Assembly (NCBI GenBank): GCA_038211475.1
Contig: JBBQVN010000032.1
Coordinates: 1-30,772, forward strand
Direction: 5' to 3'
Origin: JANYBT01 sp038211475
GTDB lineage: Bacteria; Acidobacteriota; Terriglobia; Terriglobales; Acidobacteriaceae
DNA length: 30,772 nt
This document shows, one piece after another, positions 7,946 to 15,813 of the stretch. The translations under genes were made by a program, and so were the position numbers. Each line of letters starts with the position of its first letter. The stretch's first letter is position 1. A model generated the notes under the pieces. That model saw only the letters and a program-made list of their open reading frames with translations. It was not told the DNA's origin and searched no databases.

Positions 7946-9481
7946 CTACCGCAGCACCTGTGCCAACTTGCCGCTAGCCAGCAGGCTGCTGAGGCGCTCG
8001 AAGTCCAGATACATCGCACGGTCCTTGTCCATGGTGGGGCACACTGCGCGGATGGCCGCATGCGCCGCCTGCAAGGGCTTCGAAGTCTTCAGCGGCGCGT
8101 GGAAATCGATGGCCTGAGCGGCGGCCATCGCCTCGATTGCGATGGCGTTGCGGGTATTGTCCACTACGCGCTTCAGTTTGTTGGCCGCGATCATGCCCAT
8201 GGAAACGAAATCTTCTTTATTGCCCGAGGTGGTGATCGAATCAACCGATGCCGGATGCGCCAGCACTTTATTCTCGCTAACCAGCGCGGCGGCGGTGACC
8301 TGAGGCATCATGAATCCGGAATTGAGTCCTGCGCCGGCGGCGAGGAAAGGCGGCAGTCCTTCGCTCAACGCAGGATTGACCATGCGCTCCAGTCGCCTCT
8401 CAGAAATACCGGCGAGCGCGCTGAGGGCGATGGCAAGAAAGTCGAGCGCAAAGGCCACCGGCTCCCCGTGGAAGTTGCCGCCTGAGATCACCTCGCCCTG
8501 GTCATACTTCTCTTTGTCGGGATCAGGGAAGACCAGGGGATTGTCTACGGCCGAGTTCATTTCCGTTTCAAATACGCGGCGGCAATGGTGCAGAGTATCG
8601 CGCACGGCGCCATGCACCTGCGGCATGCAGCGAAGGGAATAAGCGTCCTGCACGCGAGCGCAGTCGCGATGCGAATCGCGTATTTGGCTGCCGGCTAGCA
8701 ATCGGCGGAGATTCGCTGCGGTGGTGATCTGCCCGGGGTGAGGACGCGCCGCGTGAATGCGCTCGTCAAAGGCGGCGTCGGTGCCTTGCAACGCGTCGCA
8801 CGCCATGGCGCCGATCACATCGGCGGAGTCCACCAATATTTCCGCCGCCAGTTGCGCCAGCGCGCCCACCGCCAACATGGCTTGGGTGCCATTGATCAGG
8901 GATACGGCTTCTTTTGCTTCCAGCACCAGAGGGGTAATTTGAGCCTGCCTGAGGGCGTCGGCGCTGGGAATGCGTCCGAGCTTTTCGTCGAGGCATTCGC
9001 CTTCGCCGATGAGCGCGAGGGCGAGATGAGCCAAGGGGGCCAAATCTCCACTTGCGCCCACGCTTCCCTGAGACGGCACAAATGGAGTGACGCCGCGGTT
9101 TAACATTTCGCAAATGGTGTCGATGGTGATGGCGCGAACGCCGGAGTGTCCTTTGGAGAGGGAGGCGGCGCGCAACAGCATCATGGCGCGAGTTTCGGCC
9201 ACGGGCAGCGCCTCGCCCACTCCTACCGCATGAGAGCGTATCAGGTTGAGCTGCAGCTCGCGGATCTGGTCGCCCACAATGCGGATATCGCTTAGCTTGC
9301 CGACGCCGGTGGTGATGGCATAGGAGACTTTGTCATGCGCGACCAGCGCATCCACAATGGCGCGGGCCCGATTCACGGCTTCGCGCGCGTCGGGATCCAG
9401 CAGCACCGGACGCCGCTCCACTGCAACCTCGCGGACCGCTTCGAGGGTCAGATCGTTTCCGTTAATGTGAAGTGCTTGCAA
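7946..9481 (-). CDS. hutH: Histidine ammonia-lyase
   Basis: HutH removes ammonia from histidine to give urocanate, the first step of histidine breakdown, in the cytoplasm. The 511-residue length is normal. The Ala143-Ser144-Gly145 triad in GSVGASGDLAPL forms the MIO cofactor, and the family's N-terminal ITTGVGKLSD and SHAVGVGE motifs are present. The best start is TTG at 9481, giving MQALHINGNDLTLEAV, which lines up with the family N terminus; the upstream GAGAG is only a weak binding site. It is the last gene of a minus-strand run and follows the thioesterase gene after 48 bp. No hutU, hutI or hutG is nearby. Its 3' end was copied in the tandem duplication described above. Confidence 0.95.
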   Translation of the reverse strand: MQALHINGNDLTLEAVREVAVERRPVLLDPDAREAVNRARAIVDALVAHDKVSYAITTGVGKLSDIRIVGDQIRELQLNLIRSHAVGVGEALPVAETRAMMLLRAASLSKGHSGVRAITIDTICEMLNRGVTPFVPSQGSVGASGDLAPLAHLALALIGEGECLDEKLGRIPSADALRQAQITPLVLEAKEAVSLINGTQAMLAVGALAQLAAEILVDSADVIGAMACDALQGTDAAFDERIHAARPHPGQITTAANLRRLLAGSQIRDSHRDCARVQDAYSLRCMPQVHGAVRDTLHHCRRVFETEMNSAVDNPLVFPDPDKEKYDQGEVISGGNFHGEPVAFALDFLAIALSALAGISERRLERMVNPALSEGLPPFLAAGAGLNSGFMMPQVTAAALVSENKVLAHPASVDSITTSGNKEDFVSMGMIAANKLKRVVDNTRNAIAIEAMAAAQAIDFHAPLKTSKPLQAAHAAIRAVCPTMDKDRAMYLDFERLSSLLASGKLAQVLR

Positions 9482-9529
9482 TGTGGTCTCTCGTTTCTAA
9501 AGCGTTCGACCGGCCCTCTGCGGATTCGA

Positions 9530-9970
9530 TCATCGGCCTACCGCTGCGCGAAACACGGTGATGTATTTTTCCGGCAGGGCCACGATCTTCATCTCGGCGT
9601 TGGTGACGATGTGCGTGGTTTCGCCTTCCGCCAGAAGCAGCCCGTCGCTGACTCGCTCCAGTTCATAGGAAAAGTGAATCACCGATTCGCGTGCATTTTT
9701 CAGGCGGGTGCGCACAGTGATTTCGTCATCGTACCGCGCTGGAGCGAGATAGCGGCAGCGCGCATCCACTACTGCGATGAAGCACTTGTCGTCGGTCTCC
9801 ATTCGCTTGTAAGAAAACCCGAATTGCCGCAGCAGTTCCACCCGCCCAATTTCAAACCAGATGAAGTGATTGGAGTGATAGACCACGCCCATCTGGTCGG
9901 TTTCGGCATAACGTACTCGCACCCGCGTTTCATTGAACACTGCGGGCTTCAAGGAAAGCGCTTCGCTCAC
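9530..9970 (-). CDS. YbgC-like acyl-CoA thioesterase (hotdog fold)
   Basis: A 146-residue single-hotdog 4HBT/YbgC-family protein that would hydrolyse acyl-CoA thioesters. The signature VRYAETDQMGVVYHSNHFIWFE carries the catalytic Asp25. The start is a GTG that overlaps the TGA of the upstream enoyl-CoA hydratase (GTGA), so translation is probably coupled. In this setting it could release CoA from an intermediate of branched-chain amino acid breakdown. YbgC proteins elsewhere sit with tol-pal; that context is absent here, so the precise substrate is unknown. Confidence 0.88.
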   Translation of the reverse strand: MSEALSLKPAVFNETRVRVRYAETDQMGVVYHSNHFIWFEIGRVELLRQFGFSYKRMETDDKCFIAVVDARCRYLAPARYDDEITVRTRLKNARESVIHFSYELERVSDGLLLAEGETTHIVTNAEMKIVALPEKYITVFRAAVGR

Positions 9971-10749
9971 GCCTGCCCCCAGCGCGGCTTGCGTTTTTCC
10001 AAGAATGACGTCACACCCTCGCGGAAGTCAGGGGTGGTGCGAATTCTTGCATTGTCTTCGATGGCCGCCGCAATCTGCTCATCCAACTGTCTTGCGATGA
10101 AGCTATTGATCAGACTCTTGGTGGCCTGCACTGAGGCCGGGCTGTTCTCCATTAGCGTGGCCGCCAGTTGGAGCGCCCGCGGCAGCAGCGTCTGCGGCTG
10201 GACGATCTCGTTCACCAGGCCGTAGCGATGCCCCTCGACGGCGTCAAACAAGCGCCCGCTCAACAGCAGGTCGCGCGCGATCTTATGCCCCACTTGCCAT
10301 ACCAGGATGGAGGAAACAATCGCGGGCACGAATCCGATGCGCACTTCCGTATAACCGAATTTGGCATCGGGCACCGCAAGGGTGAAGTCGCACATAGTGG
10401 CAATGCCCGTGCCTCCCGCGATGGCAGCGCCGTTCACGGCCGCAATCGTCGGGCGAGGAAATTCATAGATTCGACGGAAGAGCTGCGCCATGCGGGTGGA
10501 ATCGGCAACGTTCTGCGCATGCGTTTTGCCCAGCAGCGACTTCAACTCTTCCAGGTCCATGCCCGCGCAGAACGCTTTGCCGGCCCCAGTGACGATCACC
10601 ACCTGAGCGCTACTCTGCTCGATAGAATCAAACGCGGCCATCAGTTCTTCTACGAGTTCGAAGCTGACTGCATTACGCTTCTCAGGCCGGTTCATGGTGA
10701 TGGTCGCAACGCCGTCGTCAGTCGCCAATTGAATAGTGTTGTAGGTCAT
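9967..10749 (-). CDS. Enoyl-CoA hydratase/isomerase family, possibly methylglutaconyl-CoA hydratase
   Basis: A 260-residue crotonase-fold enzyme. The oxyanion-hole segments are AGKAFCAGMDL and the AAVNGAAIAGG region. Of the two catalytic glutamates of classical hydratases, the second is present (KFGYTEVRIGFVPA), while the position of the first (GGTGIATMCD) holds a glycine. The gene overlaps its neighbours on both sides: ATGA with the HMG-CoA lyase stop and GTGA with the thioesterase start. Placed between a methylcrotonyl-CoA carboxylase-type subunit, HMG-CoA lyase and a thioesterase, it is the natural candidate for hydrating 3-methylglutaconyl-CoA to HMG-CoA in leucine breakdown. The exact substrate is inferred from context. 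Confidence 0.85.
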   Translation of the reverse strand: MTYNTIQLATDDGVATITMNRPEKRNAVSFELVEELMAAFDSIEQSSAQVVIVTGAGKAFCAGMDLEELKSLLGKTHAQNVADSTRMAQLFRRIYEFPRPTIAAVNGAAIAGGTGIATMCDFTLAVPDAKFGYTEVRIGFVPAIVSSILVWQVGHKIARDLLLSGRLFDAVEGHRYGLVNEIVQPQTLLPRALQLAATLMENSPASVQATKSLINSFIARQLDEQIAAAIEDNARIRTTPDFREGVTSFLEKRKPRWGQA

Positions 10750-11618
10750 GAATTTTCCTGGTGGTATCGATTGCCAATTTCTGTGGTCGCTAGCAACAAC
10801 GTATCCAGAGGCTTGAGCGGGGGAAGTTCAATGCCCCGTTGGCGAAATGCTTGCAACGCCGTCTCGGTCGGGATGTTTCCTACCAACTCATTCTGAGCAA
10901 AGGGACAGCCGCCGAAGCCGCCAATGGCGGAGTCAAAGCGACGGCAGCCAGCGTCATAAGCGGCAAGGATCTTGTTCGCGGCATCACCCGCGCTGCTATG
11001 CAGATGCACTCCCACGTCGAGGTAACCATACTTCGACAGCACTGATGCCACCACCTCGCCGATCAAAGCTGGCGCGGCTACGCCCACCGTGTCGGCCAGC
11101 GAGATCATCTTGATGTTGAACGTCTGCAGTAACCCAACGGCCTCGACAACCTCCTCGGCGTTCCAAAGATCGCCGTACGGGTTCCCGAATGCCATGGAGA
11201 TGTACACTACGATGCCGAGCCCCGCGGCATCGGCTTTTTCCTTGATCTTCTCCAATTCTTCGAGCGCTTCTTCCAGGGTTTGCCGCTGGTTGTTGCGAAG
11301 AAACGTGGGCGACACCGAGTAGGGAAACCCCAACGTTTTCACCGCCTGAGAATCAATGGCGCGCTGCGCGCCTTTTTGATTGACCACAATGCCGATGATC
11401 TCCACGTCATCCGGCGGGTCGAGTTCCTTGAGCACTTCTTCGGAATCTGCCATCTGTGGAACGGCGTTCGGAGAAACGAACGACACTGCGTCAATGTGCT
11501 TAAACCCCGCGCTAATCAAGGCTTTCAGATAGCTGGCCTTGATGTCGGCAGGGATCTGCCCCTTGAGCCCTTGCCAGGCATCGCGGGGACATTCGACGAG
11601 TTTGACGGACGCGGACAA
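10746..11618 (-). CDS. Hydroxymethylglutaryl-CoA lyase
   Basis: This TIM-barrel lyase splits HMG-CoA into acetyl-CoA and acetoacetate, the last step of leucine breakdown. The metal-binding VHLHSSAGD and the catalytic-cysteine loop SAIGGFGGCPFAQNELVGN are clear. The N-terminal signature reads VKLVECPRDAWQ instead of the usual VEVGPRDGLQ; the Arg-Asp pair is kept. The frame is open back to a TTG at 11675, but those 19 extra codons are translated from an AT-rich AATTACC repeat (HLITQLPNS). The TTG at 11618, just before SASVKLVE, gives a 290-residue protein of normal length and is preferred, though no good ribosome-binding site precedes either codon. Upstream lies the carboxylase subunit, downstream the hydratase (ATGA overlap). 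Confidence 0.88.
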   Translation of the reverse strand: MSASVKLVECPRDAWQGLKGQIPADIKASYLKALISAGFKHIDAVSFVSPNAVPQMADSEEVLKELDPPDDVEIIGIVVNQKGAQRAIDSQAVKTLGFPYSVSPTFLRNNQRQTLEEALEELEKIKEKADAAGLGIVVYISMAFGNPYGDLWNAEEVVEAVGLLQTFNIKMISLADTVGVAAPALIGEVVASVLSKYGYLDVGVHLHSSAGDAANKILAAYDAGCRRFDSAIGGFGGCPFAQNELVGNIPTETALQAFRQRGIELPPLKPLDTLLLATTEIGNRYHQENS

Positions 11619-11626
11619 GAAAGAAT

Positions 11627-11720
11627 TTGGTAATTGGGTAATTAAGTGATTTTGTAATTTAAGAACGAAGTGCAATTCACAGGTTTCAAATTACCAAATT
11701 ACTCAATTACCAGATTACGG
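11627..11720. repeat. AATTACC-type inverted repeat between carboxylase and lyase genes
   Basis: An AT-rich patch in GC-rich surroundings. GGTAATTGGGTAATTAAG near 11632 is matched in reverse by TTACTCAATTACC near 11698, giving arms of about 24 nt with a ~30-nt loop. In the operon transcript this would fold just upstream of the lyase start, suggesting an intercistronic hairpin that stabilises mRNA or tunes translation. Its sequence style suggests a dispersed genomic repeat. Confidence 0.6.
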
Positions 11721-11729
11721 AATCGATTT

Positions 11730-13430
11730 TCAGGTTTGCAACACTCCCACCTTCCACTCGGCGACGTCTGGATTTAAGGCTGCGGCTTCCAGCGCCTGAG
11801 TGATGGCCGCACGTGTCTCCATGGGGTCAATGATTTTGTCGATCCAGAGCCGCGCTGCGCCATAGCGGGGGTCGGTCTGTTCGAAATATGTCTTCTTGAC
11901 CGATTCGAACAACTCTTTGCGTTCTTCGTCGCTCAGCTTCTTGCCGCCGCGCTCCAGTTGCCGGATTTTGATTTCTACCAGCGTGCCGGCCGCCGCATCT
12001 CCGCTCATCACCGCATACTTTGCGGTGGGCCAGGCAAAGACAAATCTCGGGTCATAGGCTTTGCCACACATCGCATAGTGTCCCGCGCCAAACGATCCGC
12101 CGACGATCACCGTGATCTTCGGCACTACCGAGTTCGACACGGCGTTCACCATCTTGGCGCCCGCTTTGATGATGCCGCTCCACTCCGCATCGCGGCCCAC
12201 CATGAAGCCGTTGACGTCGTGGAAAAATACCAGCGGAATCAGGTTTTGATTGCAGTCCATGATGAAGCGCGCGGCTTTTTCTGCAGACTCGGTATAGATC
12301 ACGCCGCCGAACTCCACGCGCTTGTGGCCTTCGTGGTCGGTCTGGTGGGCGTGCAACTTTTGATTGGCCACAATGCCTACCGCAAACCCGCCGATGCGAG
12401 CATAGCCGCAAATCAGGGTCTTGCCATATTCCGCCTTGTACTCATCAAACTCACTGCCGTCCACCACCCGCGCCAGAATCTCCTTCATGTCGTAGGGCTT
12501 GCCCGGGGAGGCATCGTAGATCCCGTAAATTTCCTCGGCAGCGTGTGCGGGCGGCTGAGGCTGCTTGCGGTCCCAGATCGATTGCCGGCGATATCCCCAT
12601 TTTTCGACCAGCGAGCGGATGCGCGACAGGCAGGCTTCGTCGTTAGGTTCGCGAAAGTCCACCGTGCCCGCGATGGCCGAATGCATGGCCGCTCCGCCCA
12701 ATTCTTCGGCCGTATATTTTTGCCCAATCGCAGCTTGCACCAGCGCAGGCCCAGCCAGGAACAAGCCGCTGCCGTCGGTCATCAAGACGTTGTCGCACAT
12801 CACCGGCAGGTAGCCTCCACCGGCTACGCACATGCCCATGATGGCGGCAATCTGGGGGATTCCCATCGCGGACATCACGGCGTTGTTGCGGAACACCCGG
12901 CCGAAATCGTCGGTGTCGGGAAAGACGTCTTCCTGCAACGGCAGAAACACGCCTGCGGAATCCACCAGATAGATGGTCGGAATGTGGTTCTCAATGGCGA
13001 TGTTCTGCGCCCGGATGACTTTCTTTGAGGTCATGGGAAAGAATGCACCGGCCTTGACCGTGGCATCATTCACGATGAGCATCACCAACCGTGAGTGGAC
13101 TCGCGCCATCCCGGTGACTACGCCCGCGGCGGGTGCGCCACCCCACTCTTCGTACATACCATGGGCGGTGTAGATGCCGAGCTCAAAGAATGTGCCGGGG
13201 TCAGCCAGGCGCTCAATGCGTTCGCGCGCGGTGAGCCGACCTTTGCCGTGCTGGCTTTCAATTGCCTTGGCGCCGCCGCCCTCCAGAATGGTTTGCTCTT
13301 CGTTGCGGACATTGGCCACCAGTTCGGCCAGCGCTCGCATGTTCGCCTCAAAGCGCGGTGTGGTGGGATCGACCTGGGACGGCAGCGACGTACCGGCTGC
13401 AGCAGAATTCGTGTGATTGCTCTCAGTCAT
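11730..13430 (-). CDS. Acyl-CoA carboxylase carboxyltransferase (beta) subunit, methylcrotonyl-CoA type
   Basis: A 566-residue biotin-dependent carboxyltransferase that moves CO2 from carboxybiotin to an acyl-CoA. Both crotonase-like halves are present. The N half has SQHGKGRLTARERIERL and DSAGVFLPLQEDVFPDTDDFGR; the C half has LIPLVFFHDVNGFMVGRDAEWSGIIKAGAKM and GGSFGAGHYAMCGKAYDPRF. The segments DVFPDTDDFGRVF and MSAMGIPQIAAIMG are closer to methylcrotonyl-CoA carboxylase beta than to propionyl-CoA carboxylase. HMG-CoA lyase and a hydratase downstream agree with a leucine pathway role (3-methylcrotonyl-CoA to 3-methylglutaconyl-CoA). The biotin-carrying alpha subunit is not in the window. 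ATG 13430 lacks an obvious ribosome-binding site. Confidence 0.9.
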   Translation of the reverse strand: MTESNHTNSAAAGTSLPSQVDPTTPRFEANMRALAELVANVRNEEQTILEGGGAKAIESQHGKGRLTARERIERLADPGTFFELGIYTAHGMYEEWGGAPAAGVVTGMARVHSRLVMLIVNDATVKAGAFFPMTSKKVIRAQNIAIENHIPTIYLVDSAGVFLPLQEDVFPDTDDFGRVFRNNAVMSAMGIPQIAAIMGMCVAGGGYLPVMCDNVLMTDGSGLFLAGPALVQAAIGQKYTAEELGGAAMHSAIAGTVDFREPNDEACLSRIRSLVEKWGYRRQSIWDRKQPQPPAHAAEEIYGIYDASPGKPYDMKEILARVVDGSEFDEYKAEYGKTLICGYARIGGFAVGIVANQKLHAHQTDHEGHKRVEFGGVIYTESAEKAARFIMDCNQNLIPLVFFHDVNGFMVGRDAEWSGIIKAGAKMVNAVSNSVVPKITVIVGGSFGAGHYAMCGKAYDPRFVFAWPTAKYAVMSGDAAAGTLVEIKIRQLERGGKKLSDEERKELFESVKKTYFEQTDPRYGAARLWIDKIIDPMETRAAITQALEAAALNPDVAEWKVGVLQT

Positions 13431-13540
13431 GATTCACGAAAGGGAAGACTCTTCACGTTATAACAGGCTGCGAAACGATGCAACGCGGACATTGGGTTTC
13501 TATCCCACCAGCGACAGGCGCCAGCCACCAATCTATCTCG

Positions 13541-14152
13541 TCAATCGGGCAGAGATTCCGTCGCCAGTGTCCGCACTGCTTCTGAGGCCGGGTCTGGAGC
13601 GATGATATCCACCAGTCCGATTCGCAAGGCGAAGGCGGCGGTAATTTTTTCGGCGGCCACTAATAGTTCCAACGCGCGGGCTTTGCCGAGGAGTCGCGGC
13701 AACCGCTGAGTGCCGCCCCACCCCGTGATGAGCCCGAGTGCGGCGCCGCGATGGCCGAACACCGCATGGGCAGAGGCGATCCTGCGGTGACACGCCAATG
13801 CCAAATCGAGGCCGCCGCCCATGCAATGACCTTCGACCGCGGCGCATACCGGGGCAGGGAAGTCCGCGATCAGCCGCATCAGCCGCTGACCCATTCTTGC
13901 GAACTCGTATGCGCTGGGTCCGGCTAAGGACGCAATTTCATTGAGGTCCGCGCCCACGGAGAAAAACCTCGAATTGCCGGTAAGGATCAGGGGAATGGGA
14001 TTCGCGGCCAGTGAGCCAACGGCCTCAGTGAGTGAAAGCACGCAAGCACGGCTCAAGCGGTTGGTGCCGTCGGCTGATCCGAGGCGCAGGATGCGGACGC
14101 CAGAGCGGGTTTCAAGTTGGAAAAATCGCGACACCGAACCGAAGGGTATCAC
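13541..14152 (-). CDS. Short crotonase-fold protein, probably not a classical hydratase
   Basis: Enoyl-CoA hydratase/isomerase family. The CoA and oxyanion-hole features are present (TGNSRFFSVGADLNEIA and AAVEGHCMGGGLDLALAC). The catalytic glutamates are not: GGGCEL is GGGLDL, and the FGQPEILLG position reads FGHRGAALG. Hydratase activity is therefore doubtful, and isomerase-type or other chemistry is possible. An ATG at 14242 would overlap the upstream gene by 43 bp and add residues unlike the family. The GTG at 14152 gives a 203-residue protein beginning just before FQLETRSGVRILRL and is preferred; GTG 14134 is another option. At about 200 residues it is short for the family and lacks most of the C-terminal helical part. 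The gene lies between an unknown protein and the carboxylase subunit. Confidence 0.75.
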   Translation of the reverse strand: MIPFGSVSRFFQLETRSGVRILRLGSADGTNRLSRACVLSLTEAVGSLAANPIPLILTGNSRFFSVGADLNEIASLAGPSAYEFARMGQRLMRLIADFPAPVCAAVEGHCMGGGLDLALACHRRIASAHAVFGHRGAALGLITGWGGTQRLPRLLGKARALELLVAAEKITAAFALRIGLVDIIAPDPASEAVRTLATESLPD

Positions 14153-14199
14153 TTCTTTGAAGCGGCTAAAAATGTCGAAGACGAAACCTCGGGAGCGGC

Positions 14200-14937
14200 C
14201 TACTTCTCTTCGCTTTCTTCCAACCAACCTTCCAAGCGGCATCCATCTTCTTCAAGCAGAAAAATTCCTGCGCCAAAGCACTCGCCGAAAATGCGGTGGG
14301 TTTGCGTGTCGCGGAGGGCGCGTGTGATCCACTGCCGGCCCACTTGATACCGCGACGCGGTGAACCACTGCTGCGGCAGTACCTCGACCAGTCCGGCGTG
14401 AAGGTAGAAGATGAACAGCGCAAACGCCGGTTCGTCGTTGCTCATCGCCTTGTAGCTGGTGGGGACGATCAGCTCTTCCACCGTCGCCAGTTCTGCTGGT
14501 ACTACTATTTTGTGGGTGCCCGGCTCGAGAGCCAGCGGTACTTCGAAGTCGGCCATGGGCGGAGTGTGGGCAAAGATCCGATCGGCGGATTGCTTGAACC
14601 ATCCTGCAACCTCGGACACGTCAAACGGCTTTAAGGTATCGAGATCGAAGCAGACCAGCCGTAGGGCGCGTCCCTCTGGGCACCAGATGCCGAGCTTCGT
14701 CGGCCCTACCGGGAACGGCCGGCAATAGGTGTTGAGCGCGAGCAGGGCGGAATTTGAATCTTCTTCAGGGCCCAGCGTAACCAAATATCCTAACGGCCCT
14801 TCGATCCCCTGATGATGCCAAACCAGCCGCTGGCCTGTCGTCTTAGTCAGCACCGGAAAAGTCTGCCAGTACCAGGGAGTGGGGCCTATGGTACGGGAAA
14901 GTGTGTCCCGCAGGCGGGAGGGGTCGAGCTCCGCCAT
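14200..14937 (-). CDS. Conserved-looking hypothetical protein in the acyl-CoA cluster
   Basis: A 245-residue protein of no family I recognise. It has no signal peptide or membrane span. It is rich in aromatic residues (TPWYWQTFPVL, ALFIFYLHAGLVEVLPQQWFTASRY) and has a mixed alpha/beta look. Its ATG overlaps the stop of the B12-binding mutase subunit by one base (TGATG), and it is followed closely by the crotonase-like gene, so it is clearly part of the same transcript. Tight coupling to a mutase subunit suggests a role in the same pathway, such as partner or assembly protein, but nothing in the sequence proves this. Confidence 0.7.
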   Translation of the reverse strand: MAELDPSRLRDTLSRTIGPTPWYWQTFPVLTKTTGQRLVWHHQGIEGPLGYLVTLGPEEDSNSALLALNTYCRPFPVGPTKLGIWCPEGRALRLVCFDLDTLKPFDVSEVAGWFKQSADRIFAHTPPMADFEVPLALEPGTHKIVVPAELATVEELIVPTSYKAMSNDEPAFALFIFYLHAGLVEVLPQQWFTASRYQVGRQWITRALRDTQTHRIFGECFGAGIFLLEEDGCRLEGWLEESEEK

Positions 14938-15368
14938 CAGCCGGCCGTCGCCATGCCGCGCGGCTTCAAATTGCTGCGAATGAATTTCGCGATGTCATCC
15001 ATCGCAGTTCCAGGCTGAAAAATTCCCGCGACGCCCAGTTTCTTCAGCGCCTCTACGTCCTGATTGGGGATAATGCCACCGACCAGAACCAGCACATCGT
15101 CCATCTTGTTCTGTTTCAGCAAGTCCATCACGCGCGGGACGATGGCGTTGTGCGCGCCGGAGAGAATCGAAAGCCCAATGACGTGAACGTCTTCCTGCAA
15201 AGCCGCGTTGACGATCATCTCAGGGGTCTGCCGCAAGCCGGTGTAAATGACTTCCATGCCGGCATCGCGCAGGGCGCGGGCAATCACTTTGGCACCACGG
15301 TCGTGACCGTCGAGGCCGGGCTTAGCGACCAGGACGCGAATTTTCTGCTCGTCGGCCATCGCCTTCAT
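14937..15368 (-). CDS. B12-binding subunit of a methylmalonyl-CoA-type mutase
   Basis: A 143-residue Rossmann-like cobalamin-binding domain. The lower-ligand motif DGHDRG (Asp20, His22, Gly25) and the base-binding segments SILSGAHN and LVGGIIPNQD are all present. This is the full size of the small subunit in enzymes where the B12 domain is a separate chain, acting with a large catalytic subunit on methylmalonyl-CoA, isobutyryl-CoA or similar. No large subunit is in the window. It opens the eight-gene minus-strand run. ATG 15368 is taken as the start; a second ATG three codons later is possible. Confidence 0.9.
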   Translation of the reverse strand: MKAMADEQKIRVLVAKPGLDGHDRGAKVIARALRDAGMEVIYTGLRQTPEMIVNAALQEDVHVIGLSILSGAHNAIVPRVMDLLKQNKMDDVLVLVGGIIPNQDVEALKKLGVAGIFQPGTAMDDIAKFIRSNLKPRGMATAG

Positions 15369-15813
15369 TTAATCACAGAGCCGCTGATTTCACCACCGAG
15401 GGCATTAGAAGCGGCGCGGCTGGGGCGCCGCTCGCAATGAGAAAAGAGCGCAGTTGTGCGAAGGGAGTAACAACCGGGGCTGAAGCCCGAAATCTACTGG
15501 TGCGCTTTACGCGGCGCTGAAGCGCCGCTCTTCCACTCACCCAACCGCATTGAATCACGACATTGACGGTTACTTTACGGGTCGCGGGAGAGTTCTTGCC
15601 GGGACCGAAGCCCCGCTATTGACTGGTGCGCTTTACGCGGCGCTGAAGCGCCGCTCTTCCACTCACCCAACCGCATTGAATCACGACACTGACGGTTACT
15701 TTACGGGTCGCGGGAGAGTTCTTGCCGGGACCGAAGCCCCGCTATTGGCTGGTGCGCTTTACGCGGCGCTGAAGCGCCGCTCTTCCACTCACTGCAGCAG
15801 AACGTCGAAGCGG
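15369..15813. other. Intergenic region with tandem repeats
   Basis: A 445-bp gap between the glycosylase gene and the mutase subunit. Apart from the 126-bp tandem repeat it contains a smaller GC-rich hairpin-like piece near 15400-15440 (GCGGCGCGGCTGGGGCGCCGC). No credible gene is present. A promoter for the acyl-CoA operon is expected here, but I cannot point to one. Confidence 0.7.
15474..15793. repeat. 126-bp tandem repeat, about 2.5 copies, each with a GC-rich palindrome
   Basis: TGCGCTTTACGCGGCGCTGA starts at 15501, 15627 and 15753, exactly 126 bp apart, and the stretches between are nearly identical. Each unit holds the palindrome GCGGCGCTGAAGCGCCGC and a second pair like CCGGGACCGAAGCCCCGC. 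The period is a multiple of three, so one frame stays open for 42-residue repeats, but the composition looks non-coding. The style is that of REP-like intergenic repeats. Confidence 0.9.

Larger units (their letters stand above)
5956..8090. repeat. Segmental tandem duplication, copy B
   Basis: Second copy of the unit: relic regulator 5' end, TGTCGGG array, spacer, second GloVer/TIG gene, terminator and the genuine 3' end of hutH. The order and spacing match copy A. Confidence 0.85.

Noticed and set aside
11958..13028. 356-codon plus-strand frame opposite the carboxylase gene
   Set aside because: Antisense shadow of a well-conserved carboxyltransferase; no domain or start signal.
15474..15793. 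CRISPR array
   Set aside because: Units are 126 bp and almost identical along their whole length, with no unique spacers and no cas genes.
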